A stretch of DNA of 31,639 nucleotides from JBFEUI01 sp041547565 (GTDB lineage: Bacteria > Pseudomonadota > Gammaproteobacteria > Thiohalomonadales > Thiohalomonadaceae). Positions 14,234 to 22,537 of this stretch are shown in pieces (position 1 is the stretch's first letter; every line of letters starts with the position of its first letter). The notes beneath the pieces were generated by a model that was not told the origin of the DNA, searched no databases, and saw only the letters and a program-made list of their open reading frames with translations. The position numbers and the translations under genes are program-made. The DNA is taken from assembly GCA_041547565.1 (NCBI GenBank), contig JBFEUI010000025.1:1-31639 (forward strand), read 5' to 3'.

Positions 14234-16300
14234 TTGAGCGTGAAACACAGTCAGCAATCCGAAAACCCCTTGCCGCTGTTCGGCCAGCTGGCGTTGCGCT
14301 TTCGAATGATTAGCGAGGCGCAACTCAATAGCGCGCTCACGCTCTACCGGAAACAAAAGAAAAGCGATGAACAGCTGCGCTTTGAGCAGCTGCTCGTGGC
14401 GCAAAAGCTTATTAGCGCCGAGCAGCTTGATTTCCTCGTCTCCGCGCAAAAGATGAAAAGTATCCGTATACGCGATCGCCGTTTTGGCGATATTGCGATC
14501 GAGTACGGCTATGCACGGGAAGAACAGGTGATGAAGGCGCTGCAGGAGCAGAAGGAGCGCTTCAAGCAGGACAACAAGGCAACGCTTATCGGCGATATCA
14601 TGGTGGACAACGGTACCCTCACCGCCGATCAAAAAGATTCCATACTGCTCGTGCAACAGGAAGTGGATAGCGCGCCGGCGGCTGCTACAGAACCGGGCGG
14701 TTTGCTGCTTGATGAAAGCGGGCAACAGGTGCCGCTGAAAATATCGGTCAGTGCGGATCGCCTGCAGGCCAGCTTGCGCGTTTACAGCTACTCCGATACC
14801 GATGCGATGCTGCGGCAAGTCCATGAACAGGTCTCGGCGTTGAACATCAGTTACGGCCTCAAGGACGATGAGGCGATCATCCAGTACCTGTCGGATGAGC
14901 AGAACATCAATGAACCGTTTCTCATTGCCGGTGGCGAGGCGCCCAGGCCGGCACGTGATGCGACGGTTAAATACCATTTTGACACCGATCCCCTGAAAGT
15001 CGGCAGGATGAAAGAGGGGGGCGTTATCGATTTCAAGGACCGCGGGGAAATACCGCAGATAAACGCGGGCGATCTGCTGGCCGAACTCGTCCCTGGAGAA
15101 CCGGGCGGCGAGGGGGTAGATATCTATGGCAACACCATTGCCGCACCTGAACCGCGCGAGGCGCTCATTAACTGCGGCGACGGGGTTGAACTCTCGGCCG
15201 ACGCCAGCAGGGCGACGGCAACGATCAGCGGCACACCGAATATCACCAAAAGCGGATCACTGTATGTGTTTCCCGTCTACAGGGTGGACGGCGATATCGG
15301 CTATGAAACGGGCCATGTCAGCTTTGACGGCGACATACAGGTCAAAGAGGGTGTGGAGAGCGATTTCAATGTCACCGGCGGCCGGCTTTGCGCTGCCGAG
15401 ATTCGTGCGGCAACAATCGAGGTAAAGGGCGATGTCGTCGTCATTGGCGGGATTATCGGTGCGCGCATCAAGGCAGGCGGTAACCTCAAGGCCTGGTACA
15501 TCCACAAGGCGGATATTGACGTGGCGGGCGATGTCATCGTGCAACAGGAGGTGATGGAGTCGGATGTGCGCGCCGGCGGTGGGTTTATCGGCGAGAAGTG
15601 TACCGTGCTCGCATCGCGGCTTGCCGCGCGCCAGGGGGTGAGCGTTGCCGATGTGGGCTCGGAGGCGGCAGCCCCCTCAACGCTGGTGGTCGGAACTGAT
15701 GAGCAACTTGATGTGCTGATCAGACAGCGGGCAGAAAGCTTGAAGGACATACAGGCAGAGCAGCAAAGGCTAAAAGCGCAGATAGACAACAAGCAACAGC
15801 GTTATGAGGAGATCAATGTCGAGGTAGCCAAGCTGGCACAGGTGCAGGACCGCTCACAGGTTGGCGTGCGTGAGCTGCAGGAGAAGCGGGCAGCCGTGAG
15901 TGCCGGGGGAGAGCGTCTGGCGGAAGACGATGTCGCCAGGGAGATCGAACTGTTGGAGCAGAAGGGCAGGGAGGCTGAAGCGGAACTGGCCGGATTGTTT
16001 GAGGAGCAGGACGGTCTGGATGAGTTGACCAGGCGCAATGAGGAGCAGATCGCGCAGAAGGATGCAGAGTGCGAGTTTCTGCAACAGGAGATGGATGAAC
16101 TGAAGCGACTGAAACAGGAGGCCGAAAAAAAGGCTGTGGTGAAGGTATATGGCGCAATTTACCCATTAAATCAGGTCACCGGCACCCATGCGTCGGTAAA
16201 GATAAAAGATGTCATGAAATCGGTGTTGTTCAGCGAGAAATATGTGAAGAGCGAAACCGGGGGGGCACGGTGGGTGATATCGGCCAGGAGTCTTAAGTAA
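14234..16300 (+). CDS. FapA-domain protein with N-terminal MshEN-like repeats
   Basis: This protein of about 688 residues has a FapA (DUF342) core at about 155-490. That core includes the charged FDTDPLKVGRM segment, the KEGVESDFNVTGG strand and beta-helix-like repeats (GDVVVIGGIIGARIKAGGNL). A long coiled coil follows (about 500-640), then a short beta end. Residues 15-141 hold four repeats of about 25 residues of the form (R)(L/F)G-x-x-(L/I)...(E/S)xQ(L/V)...Q, like the MshEN motif that binds c-di-GMP in MshE. I chose the TTG at 14234 because AGGAGGG lies six bases before it; a TTG at 14210 is less well placed. FapA-family proteins have loosely defined roles in flagellar or envelope functions. 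A receiver protein follows 44 bases later. Confidence 0.8.
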   Translation: MSVKHSQQSENPLPLFGQLALRFRMISEAQLNSALTLYRKQKKSDEQLRFEQLLVAQKLISAEQLDFLVSAQKMKSIRIRDRRFGDIAIEYGYAREEQVMKALQEQKERFKQDNKATLIGDIMVDNGTLTADQKDSILLVQQEVDSAPAAATEPGGLLLDESGQQVPLKISVSADRLQASLRVYSYSDTDAMLRQVHEQVSALNISYGLKDDEAIIQYLSDEQNINEPFLIAGGEAPRPARDATVKYHFDTDPLKVGRMKEGGVIDFKDRGEIPQINAGDLLAELVPGEPGGEGVDIYGNTIAAPEPREALINCGDGVELSADASRATATISGTPNITKSGSLYVFPVYRVDGDIGYETGHVSFDGDIQVKEGVESDFNVTGGRLCAAEIRAATIEVKGDVVVIGGIIGARIKAGGNLKAWYIHKADIDVAGDVIVQQEVMESDVRAGGGFIGEKCTVLASRLAARQGVSVADVGSEAAAPSTLVVGTDEQLDVLIRQRAESLKDIQAEQQRLKAQIDNKQQRYEEINVEVAKLAQVQDRSQVGVRELQEKRAAVSAGGERLAEDDVAREIELLEQKGREAEAELAGLFEEQDGLDELTRRNEEQIAQKDAECEFLQQEMDELKRLKQEAEKKAVVKVYGAIYPLNQVTGTHASVKIKDVMKSVLFSEKYVKSETGGARWVISARSLK

Positions 16301-16344
16301 CGCTCATTGCGATCCGTAAGTTTGTGTGTCGGGAGGGGGGAATC

Positions 16345-16755
16345 ATGAACATATCTGAAGCGGACGGTAAAACGGTACTCGTCGTTGATGACCAGGAACC
16401 TGTCGCCATATTGATAAACAAAATTCTGTCTACCAACGGTTACAAATGTACTAGCGCAAAAAACGGCCGAGAAGCGCTTGATATGCTGCATGACGGACTA
16501 CGCCCTGACTTGATGCTGCTTGATATTATGATGCCGGGTATGGACGGCTTTGAACTTTTGGACAAGATACATGAGGAAAAGGTGGCGCATGAAACTCCCG
16601 TGGTCATGTTGACGGCGCTTGCCGATGCGACTGATGTCATGAAGGCGATGAAAAAAGGTGCCGCCGCCTACTGTATCAAACCTATTGATCCTGACGAACT
16701 GGTAAAGACGGTGAATCGTGTACTGGGTGAAACGAATCCTGTAAATCCAGTGTGA
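16345..16755 (+). CDS. Stand-alone response regulator receiver (CheY-like)
   Basis: This 136-residue protein is a single receiver domain with the acidic pair in VVDDQE, the phospho-acceptor Asp in LLDIMMPGMDG, Thr in MLTAL and Lys in CIKPID. No output domain follows, so it signals by protein contact or carries phosphate in a relay. The ATG at 16345 has a strong GGGAGGGGGG ribosome-binding site; a start 21 bases upstream would include that site in the coding region. It lies just after the FapA-domain gene and is probably transcribed with it. No kinase is in the window. Confidence 0.88.
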   Translation: MNISEADGKTVLVVDDQEPVAILINKILSTNGYKCTSAKNGREALDMLHDGLRPDLMLLDIMMPGMDGFELLDKIHEEKVAHETPVVMLTALADATDVMKAMKKGAAAYCIKPIDPDELVKTVNRVLGETNPVNPV

Positions 16756-16789
16756 CATTGTATGGAGGAGTGTTTGCGGATTGAATAGG

Positions 16790-16824
16790 GCTGACTGGAG
16801 GTTTTATACACAGGTCAGCTTTAT
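16790..16824 (+). terminator. Possible weak terminator after the receiver gene
   Basis: GCTGAC (16790-16795) pairs with GTCAGC (16814-16819) and is followed by TTTATT. The loop is long (18 bases) and the T-run is broken, so this is tentative. The rest of the space to 16981 shows no gene. Confidence 0.3.
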
Positions 16825-16981
16825 TCATGTCACGGATGGTAGTGATGGCGACCCTGGAAACGGGGTTCACGGTGGAACATGCTGTTGGCGGCGGTGAACC
16901 GGCTGGTCTTTTGGGGAAGCAAATGGGCCGGCAACATGCCGGTGGCGTCATCGCCGGCAGTTGTTACCGACCCACGCGAAA

Positions 16982-17500
16982 TTAGTCTATCTTAATGTTG
17001 CGCCGTTTGGCCTTTTGTAGCTTCGGCAGGGTCAGTTCAAGCATGCCGTCAGTGAATGTCGCCTTTGCCTTGTCCGGGTTGACATCGCTCGGCAGGGCGA
17101 CGGTGCGGCTGAATGAACCGCTGCTGATCTCGCAGCGATAGTAATCGCCTTTCTCCTCCTTCTCCTCGCGTTTCGTCTCACCCTTCATCGTCACGCTGTT
17201 TTCGGTCACCGTGACATCCAGGTCCTCCTTGGCGATGCCGGGAATCTCGGCGCGTACCAAAATGTCCTCATCACGTTCGATGACGTCGGTGCGCGGCAAC
17301 CGGTCTTCCATCGAACGCATCAGTTCACCCCAGCCCGGGCGCTCCCAGCCAAAACGCTGCATCCAGCGCCGGGGCAGGAAGTCTTCAAACATGCGGTCCA
17401 TCTCTTCGAACGGGCTCAGCGCACGGGTGGGCTCGATGCGTTGGACTTCTGCCTCCTTCGCCTTGGTGGTGACCTCCTTCTTTGCCTTCTTCACAGCCAT
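16982..17500 (-). CDS. Small heat shock protein, Hsp20/alpha-crystallin family
   Basis: This 172-residue ATP-independent chaperone holds unfolding proteins. The alpha-crystallin domain spans about 70-165, with EIPGIAKEDLDVTVTENSV and the G-x-L signature DGMLELTLPK. The C-terminus has the IxI motif (NIKI) used for oligomer assembly. The N-terminus is Lys/Ala-rich, followed by an amphipathic stretch with FEEMDRMFEDF. A strong AAAGGAGG ribosome-binding site precedes the ATG. I saw no certain heat-shock promoter. Confidence 0.93.
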   Translation of the reverse strand: MAVKKAKKEVTTKAKEAEVQRIEPTRALSPFEEMDRMFEDFLPRRWMQRFGWERPGWGELMRSMEDRLPRTDVIERDEDILVRAEIPGIAKEDLDVTVTENSVTMKGETKREEKEEKGDYYRCEISSGSFSRTVALPSDVNPDKAKATFTDGMLELTLPKLQKAKRRNIKID

Positions 17501-17655
17501 GTCTCTCGCCTCCTTTTACGTTGCTTGGTGCTTGAACCGATGCGGTAAATATAGACAAAAGTGTAAACACGTAAATAGCCAGGGGAGACACGCACGGATG
17601 TGCAAATGGCGAGTTCAGGCGGTGGCGGACTGCGGGAAATCCCGTGTCCTGCATA

Positions 17656-18411
17656 TTACATGCGCCACAGGTGGAGTTTTGTTGCTCTTCGATCGTCCAC
17701 CTCGAGCGTCAGGTCGCTCTGCACCCCCGTTACAGTGAAACTGTTGCTGATAAGGCGGGCGCCCGCGCCCATTTCGCTGCGGGCCTTCTGGTAGAGCGCC
17801 TTCATCGGCAGCGGCGAGAGAAAGCAGTAGACCACATCGTAGGGGGCCAGACTGGTTTCCCAGAAACTGCCGTACGTGATCCTGACGTTTTTTCCGGGGT
17901 GGAGCTTCTCCCTGAACTTGCTGATGGCGTACGGCAGTGGTGCGGATTCGACTCCGACAAATTGACACTGCGGGAAACAGCGTGCGAGATAAAACAGCGT
18001 GCCGCCCGTGCCGCTGCCCAGGTCGACAAAATGACTTGGCGGTTGTTCTTGCAGGTAGCCTGCCAGGGCCTGCCAGGTCTTGCGGTTGCTCAAATAGAGG
18101 GGTACCCCTTCCCGGTGGCTGTTCCAGTTGACAAGCAGCAGCAGCAAAAATCCGAGCAGGTAGACCCAGGATGGCAGCTGAAGCAGCCAGAGTTGCCAGC
18201 ATGCCAGCGGCAGCGCCAGGTTGATGGGCAGCCACCAGCGCGGCAGTTTGAGTAGCTGTCCCAGGGTCGCGGCCACGACGCCCTGCGCGAGCAGCAATAG
18301 TGCAGGAGGGAGCGGGTAGGCAAAATGACGGCTGATGAGGATCGCGGGACCAAGCACCACTACCAGTGCGGTGGTCTGGGCAATGATAAAACGCAGCAGC
18401 GGGCGTTGCAT
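17656..18411 (-). CDS. Membrane-anchored class I SAM-dependent methyltransferase
   Basis: This 251-residue protein has three or four hydrophobic segments in residues 8-95 and a methyltransferase domain from about 110, with motif I VDLGSGTGGTLFYLAR and the acidic FVGVES. The membrane anchor suggests a lipid or membrane-protein substrate. It is 13 bases downstream of the acyl-CoA synthetase gene and probably in the same operon, which also fits lipid work. The substrate is unknown. Confidence 0.8.
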   Translation of the reverse strand: MQRPLLRFIIAQTTALVVVLGPAILISRHFAYPLPPALLLLAQGVVAATLGQLLKLPRWWLPINLALPLACWQLWLLQLPSWVYLLGFLLLLLVNWNSHREGVPLYLSNRKTWQALAGYLQEQPPSHFVDLGSGTGGTLFYLARCFPQCQFVGVESAPLPYAISKFREKLHPGKNVRITYGSFWETSLAPYDVVYCFLSPLPMKALYQKARSEMGAGARLISNSFTVTGVQSDLTLEVDDRRATKLHLWRM

Positions 18412-18424
18412 GGACAGGGTGTGC

Positions 18425-20224
18425 CTAGCGGTAGAGGCGCTCGACCTCGTTCTCCAGGAGCTCCATGACCTTGTTGCGTTTTGTTTTCATCGTGGGGGTG
18501 AGCAGACCGTTGTCGACCGTCCACGGTTCCAGAGTCAGGTAGAGCCGGCGTATCTTGGCGTAGCTGGGGAAGTCATGCAACTGCTCGGCGATACGCCGTG
18601 ACACCTCCTGAATGACCTTTTTATCGCGCAGGCTGTTTCGGTCCATGGAGTCCACGCCCAGTTTCTGCGCCGTGGCGTGCCACAGCTCCGCGTTAAGCAC
18701 CACCAGCGCCCCGAGGTAGGCTTTGCCTTCCCCGACGATCATCACCTGTTCGATAAGCGGGTCGAGCTGGATGGTCTGCTCCATGTCGGCGGGCGGCACT
18801 TTCTCGCCGTTCGACAGCACCAGGATGTCCTTGATGCGGCCGGTGATAAAGATGTGGTTGTGTTCAATGTGTGCCTGATCGCCGGTGCTGAGCCAGCCCT
18901 CGTTGTCGATGATGGCAGCGGTGGCCGCATGGTTGTTCCAGTAGCCGAGCATGATGCTGGCGTTTTTTACCTCAAGCTCGCTGTTGTTACCCAGCCTCAC
19001 CTCGGTGCCGCGCAGCGGCAGCCCCACGCTCTCCGGGATGTTGTCCTCCAGGGTGTTGACGCTGATGACCGGGCTGGTTTCGGTCAGGCCGTAGCCCTGC
19101 ACCAGCGGCAGGCCGAGGCCGATGAAGCTGCGGGCGATGGTGGGGCAGAGGGCGGCGCCGCCGCTTACCACGACACGCAGACGGCCGCCCAGACGTGCCA
19201 GCACCTTGCCGGCAACGAGCCTGCGCAGCAAAGGCCACAGCAGCAGTTTGGGGTGCCAGCCGCGCCGTCCCTGTTCTCGTTCGAATTTGTGCCAGCCGAC
19301 ATTGACCGTGAGCCTGAACAGCAGACGCTTTAATGCCGCGCCCTTTGCCATCTGCTGCTGGATGCGGTCATGGACGCGTTCGAAGATGCGGGGCACGGCA
19401 ATCATGATGGTCGGCTTGACCGTGGCCAGATCCTCCGCCAGCTGCGGGATCGAGCGGGCGTAGGCGACCGTGGAGCCGGCCATCATCGGCAGGTAGTAGC
19501 CACCGGTCCGTTCCAGAGTGTGCGACAGCGGCAGGAAGGAGAGGAACAGGTCAGCGGGCAGCACCTTCAGCATGGTCAGCACGCTGTGGCAGTTGGAGAG
19601 GATGTTGTGGTGGCTGAGCATCACGCCCTTGGGCCGGCCGGTGGTGCCGGAGGTGTAGACGATGGTGGCGAGGGCATGTGTGTCGCTGCTGGTCTCATTC
19701 GCCAGCTGGGCCGAGTCGGGTAGCCAGTCGTCGGCATACACCACCCGCTCATCGTTGGCATAATCCTCGCCATCGCCCAGTACCACGATCCGCTTGAGGC
19801 TTGAAACGTCCTGAATTGCCGCGGCGAGGCGTTTGAGCCGCGCCGGGTCCTGCACCAGCAGCAGTTTGGCCGCCGCATCGATGAGGATGTAGGCGATATT
19901 GTCCGGCCGGTCATCGGTGTAGAGCGGTACCACCACCAGCCCCAGACTCAGTGCCGCCTGCTCATAGACCACCCATTCCTTGCAGTTGCGCAGGCTCAGC
20001 GCGACACGATCACCTTTTTTGAGCCCCATGTTCGACATGGCCTGCTGCCAGCGCGCCACCTCCCGGGCTACCTCTTTCCAGCTGGTGTCGTACCAGGATT
20101 TATTCGCCTTGTCGTAGCTGCGGTAGGCAGGGTGATCGGGGGAGCGCTTCAGGCGCTTGCGAAACAGGCCGTGCAGAGTGCCGGCGTCGTCCAGATAGAT
20201 AATGTCTTCTGAATTCGGATTCAT
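18425..20224 (-). CDS. AMP-dependent long-chain fatty acid-CoA ligase
   Basis: This 599-residue enzyme activates fatty acids to acyl-AMP and then acyl-CoA. Landmarks are the P-loop YTSGTTGRPKGVMLSH, the adenylate motif GYGLTETSP, STGDQAHIE, and GRIKDILVLSNGEK with the catalytic hinge. The N-terminus (LHGLFRKRLKRSPDHPAYR) is that of the FadD15/FAA1-like long-chain group. It reads leftward and leads an apparent two-gene operon with the membrane methyltransferase. Confidence 0.92.
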   Translation of the reverse strand: MNPNSEDIIYLDDAGTLHGLFRKRLKRSPDHPAYRSYDKANKSWYDTSWKEVAREVARWQQAMSNMGLKKGDRVALSLRNCKEWVVYEQAALSLGLVVVPLYTDDRPDNIAYILIDAAAKLLLVQDPARLKRLAAAIQDVSSLKRIVVLGDGEDYANDERVVYADDWLPDSAQLANETSSDTHALATIVYTSGTTGRPKGVMLSHHNILSNCHSVLTMLKVLPADLFLSFLPLSHTLERTGGYYLPMMAGSTVAYARSIPQLAEDLATVKPTIMIAVPRIFERVHDRIQQQMAKGAALKRLLFRLTVNVGWHKFEREQGRRGWHPKLLLWPLLRRLVAGKVLARLGGRLRVVVSGGAALCPTIARSFIGLGLPLVQGYGLTETSPVISVNTLEDNIPESVGLPLRGTEVRLGNNSELEVKNASIMLGYWNNHAATAAIIDNEGWLSTGDQAHIEHNHIFITGRIKDILVLSNGEKVPPADMEQTIQLDPLIEQVMIVGEGKAYLGALVVLNAELWHATAQKLGVDSMDRNSLRDKKVIQEVSRRIAEQLHDFPSYAKIRRLYLTLEPWTVDNGLLTPTMKTKRNKVMELLENEVERLYR

Positions 20225-20330
20225 GTGTTATCAGAGGCTTATACGTCCATATAGAGTGATGAGGATATACGTTTGGCGTGATCGCGTCACCTGCAGGCGT
20301 GCTATGTGAACAGTAAAACAGGCCGTGCGG

Positions 20331-20359
20331 TTGCACCAGGAGCGGTTCTGGTTTAATCT
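20331..20359 (+). promoter_or_regulatory. Promoter of the tRNA-Ser gene
   Basis: TTGCAC (20331-20336) and TAATCT (20354-20359) are separated by 17 bases. A GC-rich stretch follows the -10 box, which is typical of tRNA promoters under stringent control. Confidence 0.6.
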
Positions 20360-20424
20360 TGCGCCTCTTCACGCCCCCTCTTAGCGGGGCAACTGCATGA
20401 AACGGCAGCAAAAAAACGATTTCT

Positions 20425-20515
20425 GGAGAAGTGTCCGAGTGGCTGAAGGAGCACGCCTGGAAAGTGTGTATACGCTAACCGCGTATCGAGGGTTCGAATC
20501 CCTCCTTCTCCGCCA
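20425..20515 (+). tRNA. tRNA-Ser (anticodon GGA)
   Basis: The acceptor stem pairs GGAGAAG (20425-20431) with CTTCTCC (20505-20511), followed by discriminator G and encoded CCA. The D-arm TGTCCGAGTGGCTGAAGGA, the anticodon loop CTGGAAA with GGA at 20459-20461, a long variable arm and the T-arm GGTTCGAATCC are all present. Long variable arm and anticodon together give serine, reading UCC/UCU codons. It is very close to E. coli tRNA-Ser(GGA). Confidence 0.97.
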
Positions 20516-20521
20516 AACAAT

Positions 20522-20548
20522 AAATCCCGCCTGGTGCGGGATTTTTTG
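20522..20548 (+). terminator. Intrinsic terminator of tRNA-Ser
   Basis: AAATCCCGC pairs with GCGGGATTT around CTGGT, followed by a T-run. It starts seven bases after the tRNA CCA end. Confidence 0.9.
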
Positions 20549-20647
20549 TTATGAAAGGCAGTCCTGGTAAGGCCGTTTTAGATTCGCGGCTTATGCTATA
20601 TTGCGCTTTGATATGACTGCCTGGTTGTCTGTAGCCATTAATAAATA

Positions 20648-21352
20648 ATGATTCAGCTAACTAAAATTAACTTTGGCGACAGTCAACGCTGGTACCTGCT
20701 CTTTGGCCGCACCCGCTTGCCCTCGGTTATCAGTCTCGACAAGACTGAAGCTATTCAGACTCTGGACAGGGCGGGACGCAGGGAGGTTTTCCTCTACAGG
20801 CCTCTGGATGCCCTCGTTAAGGTCAAGCTCGACAAGTATACCTTCCTGTCACACCCACTGCGCTGGTTGGGACGTGTTGTTATCCAGGAACGGCTTTTTT
20901 TGCAGGTTAACTCGCGTAAGGAATATCGCGGCAACAAGGCCTATCGGGACGCCGGTCTCAAGCCGGTGAAAGCGTTTGCCTGGGGGGTGGCCCTGAACCC
21001 CTTCAACTCGTGGGGCTCGGTCTATTTCATGGAGTACTGCCGGACGGCCACGAACGGTAAGATCTATTTTGACCATGCCGTCCGGGACAAAAAACTGGAA
21101 CTTGTCGACAGATTGATCTCTGCAATGGTTGCCCTTGTCAAATCCGGCTACTACAACCGCGACCAGCACTTCAACAATGTCATGATCGATGAGAATGAGG
21201 TGTTTATCTGGATCGACACCCACGTCAGTCGTTTGCCGCGGGGAGGAAAGCGGGGAATGCGCACTGTGATAGAGAATGCATCACGCAAGATGCCGACCAT
21301 CGAATTCAAAAAGGTCGCCAGGGATATTCTGGAACAAAAACTGGGCCAATAG
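20648..21352 (+). CDS. WaaP/InaA-like lipopolysaccharide-kinase-family protein
   Basis: This 234-residue protein has a protein-kinase-like fold of the Kdo/WaaP/InaA group. Seen are the ATP-lysine strand ALVKVKLDKY, the helix KEYRGNKAYRDAGL, the hinge YFMEYC, the catalytic loop YYNRDQHFNNVMI (Asp172, Asn177) and the metal-binding Asp in FIWIDTHVSR. Family members phosphorylate heptose or Kdo sugars of the lipopolysaccharide core, or have unknown roles. It stands alone after tRNA-Ser. The exact substrate is not known. Confidence 0.8.
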   Translation: MIQLTKINFGDSQRWYLLFGRTRLPSVISLDKTEAIQTLDRAGRREVFLYRPLDALVKVKLDKYTFLSHPLRWLGRVVIQERLFLQVNSRKEYRGNKAYRDAGLKPVKAFAWGVALNPFNSWGSVYFMEYCRTATNGKIYFDHAVRDKKLELVDRLISAMVALVKSGYYNRDQHFNNVMIDENEVFIWIDTHVSRLPRGGKRGMRTVIENASRKMPTIEFKKVARDILEQKLGQ

Positions 21353-21360
21353 CCGTTACC

Positions 21361-21378
21361 GCTCGGGCCCCCCCGAGC
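21361..21378. repeat. GC-rich hairpin after the kinase gene
   Basis: GCTCGGG pairs with CCCGAGC around CCCC, nine bases after the stop codon. There is no T-run, so it may stabilise the mRNA end rather than terminate by itself. The remainder of this 277-base gap is AT-rich near its right end and includes a small GTGTTA/TAACAC repeat at about 21580-21596; no gene is seen. Confidence 0.5.
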
Positions 21379-21629
21379 CTTGGTGCTATCAGTTTTACCC
21401 GTACATGTCCGTTGCACCTGTGCCGCTGTGCAGCGTGATGTGTAACGCATGGTGCTGGATCCTTCCCCCCTCATTTCTGTCCATGATTTTCCGTCTTGTG
21501 CGGGAATTTCCTTAATTCTCAAATTGAAAATGATGACAAAAAAATAATGCTATTTCATATGGTTGGTATGTATTAAAGGGTGTTATTTTTAACACGCGTT
21601 TTTACAACCAAAAGGCAAGCGTTGAAGTG

Positions 21630-21890
21630 ATGAATTGCACGGCGTGTATGTTCCGTGACAGGGCAGAGAGACACAAGGGTAAATGTGATTTGTGCGTCGG
21701 GATGCGTGATGCCGTCTACCTGAAAAAATATTTCATTGCCGCTGTCAGTAAAGACGGATTTTATCCGATGATCTCCGGCTTCAGGAGTATGGATGAGGCA
21801 AAAATTCTGCTGGGTCGCATGGACAGCAGCGGCACCGATGTATGCCTGCTGGAGTGGTGTGCGGACACTATGGCATACGTGATGCCCTGA
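21630..21890 (+). CDS. Small CxxC...CxxC hypothetical protein
   Basis: This protein of about 86 residues begins with a probable zinc or iron-sulfur knuckle, C3-x2-C6 and C19-x2-C22 (MNCTACMFRD..., GKCDLCVG). A mixed alpha/beta region follows with two more Cys near the end (CLLEWC). There is no signal peptide. I do not recognise the family. An overlapping GTG lies three bases upstream. It is monocistronic and followed by a strong bidirectional terminator shared with the DsrC-like gene. Confidence 0.65.
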   Translation: MNCTACMFRDRAERHKGKCDLCVGMRDAVYLKKYFIAAVSKDGFYPMISGFRSMDEAKILLGRMDSSGTDVCLLEWCADTMAYVMP

Positions 21891-21944
21891 GCGCTTTTCG
21901 GTGTGTTTTGCCGCCCCTGTAAATGGGCGCTGTCCGCTGTAAAA

Positions 21945-21972
21945 AATAAAGCCCCGTTGCCGGGGCTTTATT
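21945..21972. terminator. Bidirectional intrinsic terminator
   Basis: A perfect 12-pair stem (AATAAAGCCCCG with CGGGGCTTTATT) closes a TTGC loop. It lies between the convergent small CxxC gene and the DsrC/TusE-like gene and ends with TTTATT in one direction and AATAAA in the other. Confidence 0.88.
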
Positions 21973-21994
21973 CGTTTACGTGCAGTATCTCTGC

Positions 21995-22297
21995 CTAGCA
22001 GCCGGAAGGCTTGATGCCGCCGGCAACCATGGAAGCCTGCTTGGGGCCGTTGGGGAACAGGGTGTAGAAACCCTTGCTGTCCAGACCGAAACGGCTTTTG
22101 GCCTCCTTCTGCGCAATACGTGAGGAGGGAGTGATCGCCTTGTCCTCGATGAAATCACGGAACATGTCGATGATCTCCCAGTGGATCTCGGTCATCTCAA
22201 TCCCCAGGTCGGAAGCACGCCATGCTGCATACTCTTTTGACCACTGGCTGGGATCAAGCATGTACCCGTCTTCGTTTTTCAATGCTGCGTAATCCAT
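21995..22297 (-). CDS. DsrC/TusE-family sulfur carrier protein with a single C-terminal Cys
   Basis: This 100-residue protein has the family fold markers: EDGYMLDPSQWSKEYA, the IHWEIIDMFRDF helix, TPSSRIAQKEA, LFPNGPKQ and the C-terminal arm GIKPSGC. Family members carry sulfur as a persulfide on the C-terminal Cys, either for tRNA thiolation (TusE) or in dissimilatory sulfite reductase systems (DsrC). Here the last residue, Cys100, is the only Cys in the arm. The position ten residues earlier that is Cys in true DsrC is Ser89, which points to a TusE-like or regulatory paralog. The ATG at 22297 has GAGGAG six bases upstream and was preferred over longer starts. About 240 bases upstream contain no gene. 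Confidence 0.85.
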   Translation of the reverse strand: MDYAALKNEDGYMLDPSQWSKEYAAWRASDLGIEMTEIHWEIIDMFRDFIEDKAITPSSRIAQKEAKSRFGLDSKGFYTLFPNGPKQASMVAGGIKPSGC

Positions 22298-22537
22298 AGT
22301 GTACTCCTCAAAAATTAAAACCCGACCAAAACGGTATGGAATTATTGTACACAGTTTTTGGATTAAGTCCAACCTTTTTGCAAGGTTTATTTCGAAACAG
22401 TCTAATTAGGTGCTCCAGATCGGCTTCAGGTCAGCCTGGTATTCTGTAACATATTGAAAAATTAAGGTTAAATAGGTCGTTTGGCAGGACATGCAAGCTC
22501 GTGGAATAACTGGCAAGACCGGGCTGAACAGGCTGTT

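Noticed and set aside
20277..20292. Second CRP-type site (GTGATCGCGTCAC)
   Set aside because: The half sites are one base too close and lack the outer T/A of TGTGA/TCACA.
20425..20548. tRNA-Ser as an attachment site of an integrated element
   Set aside because: No integrase or direct repeat of the tRNA 3' end is seen nearby; ordinary genes flank it.
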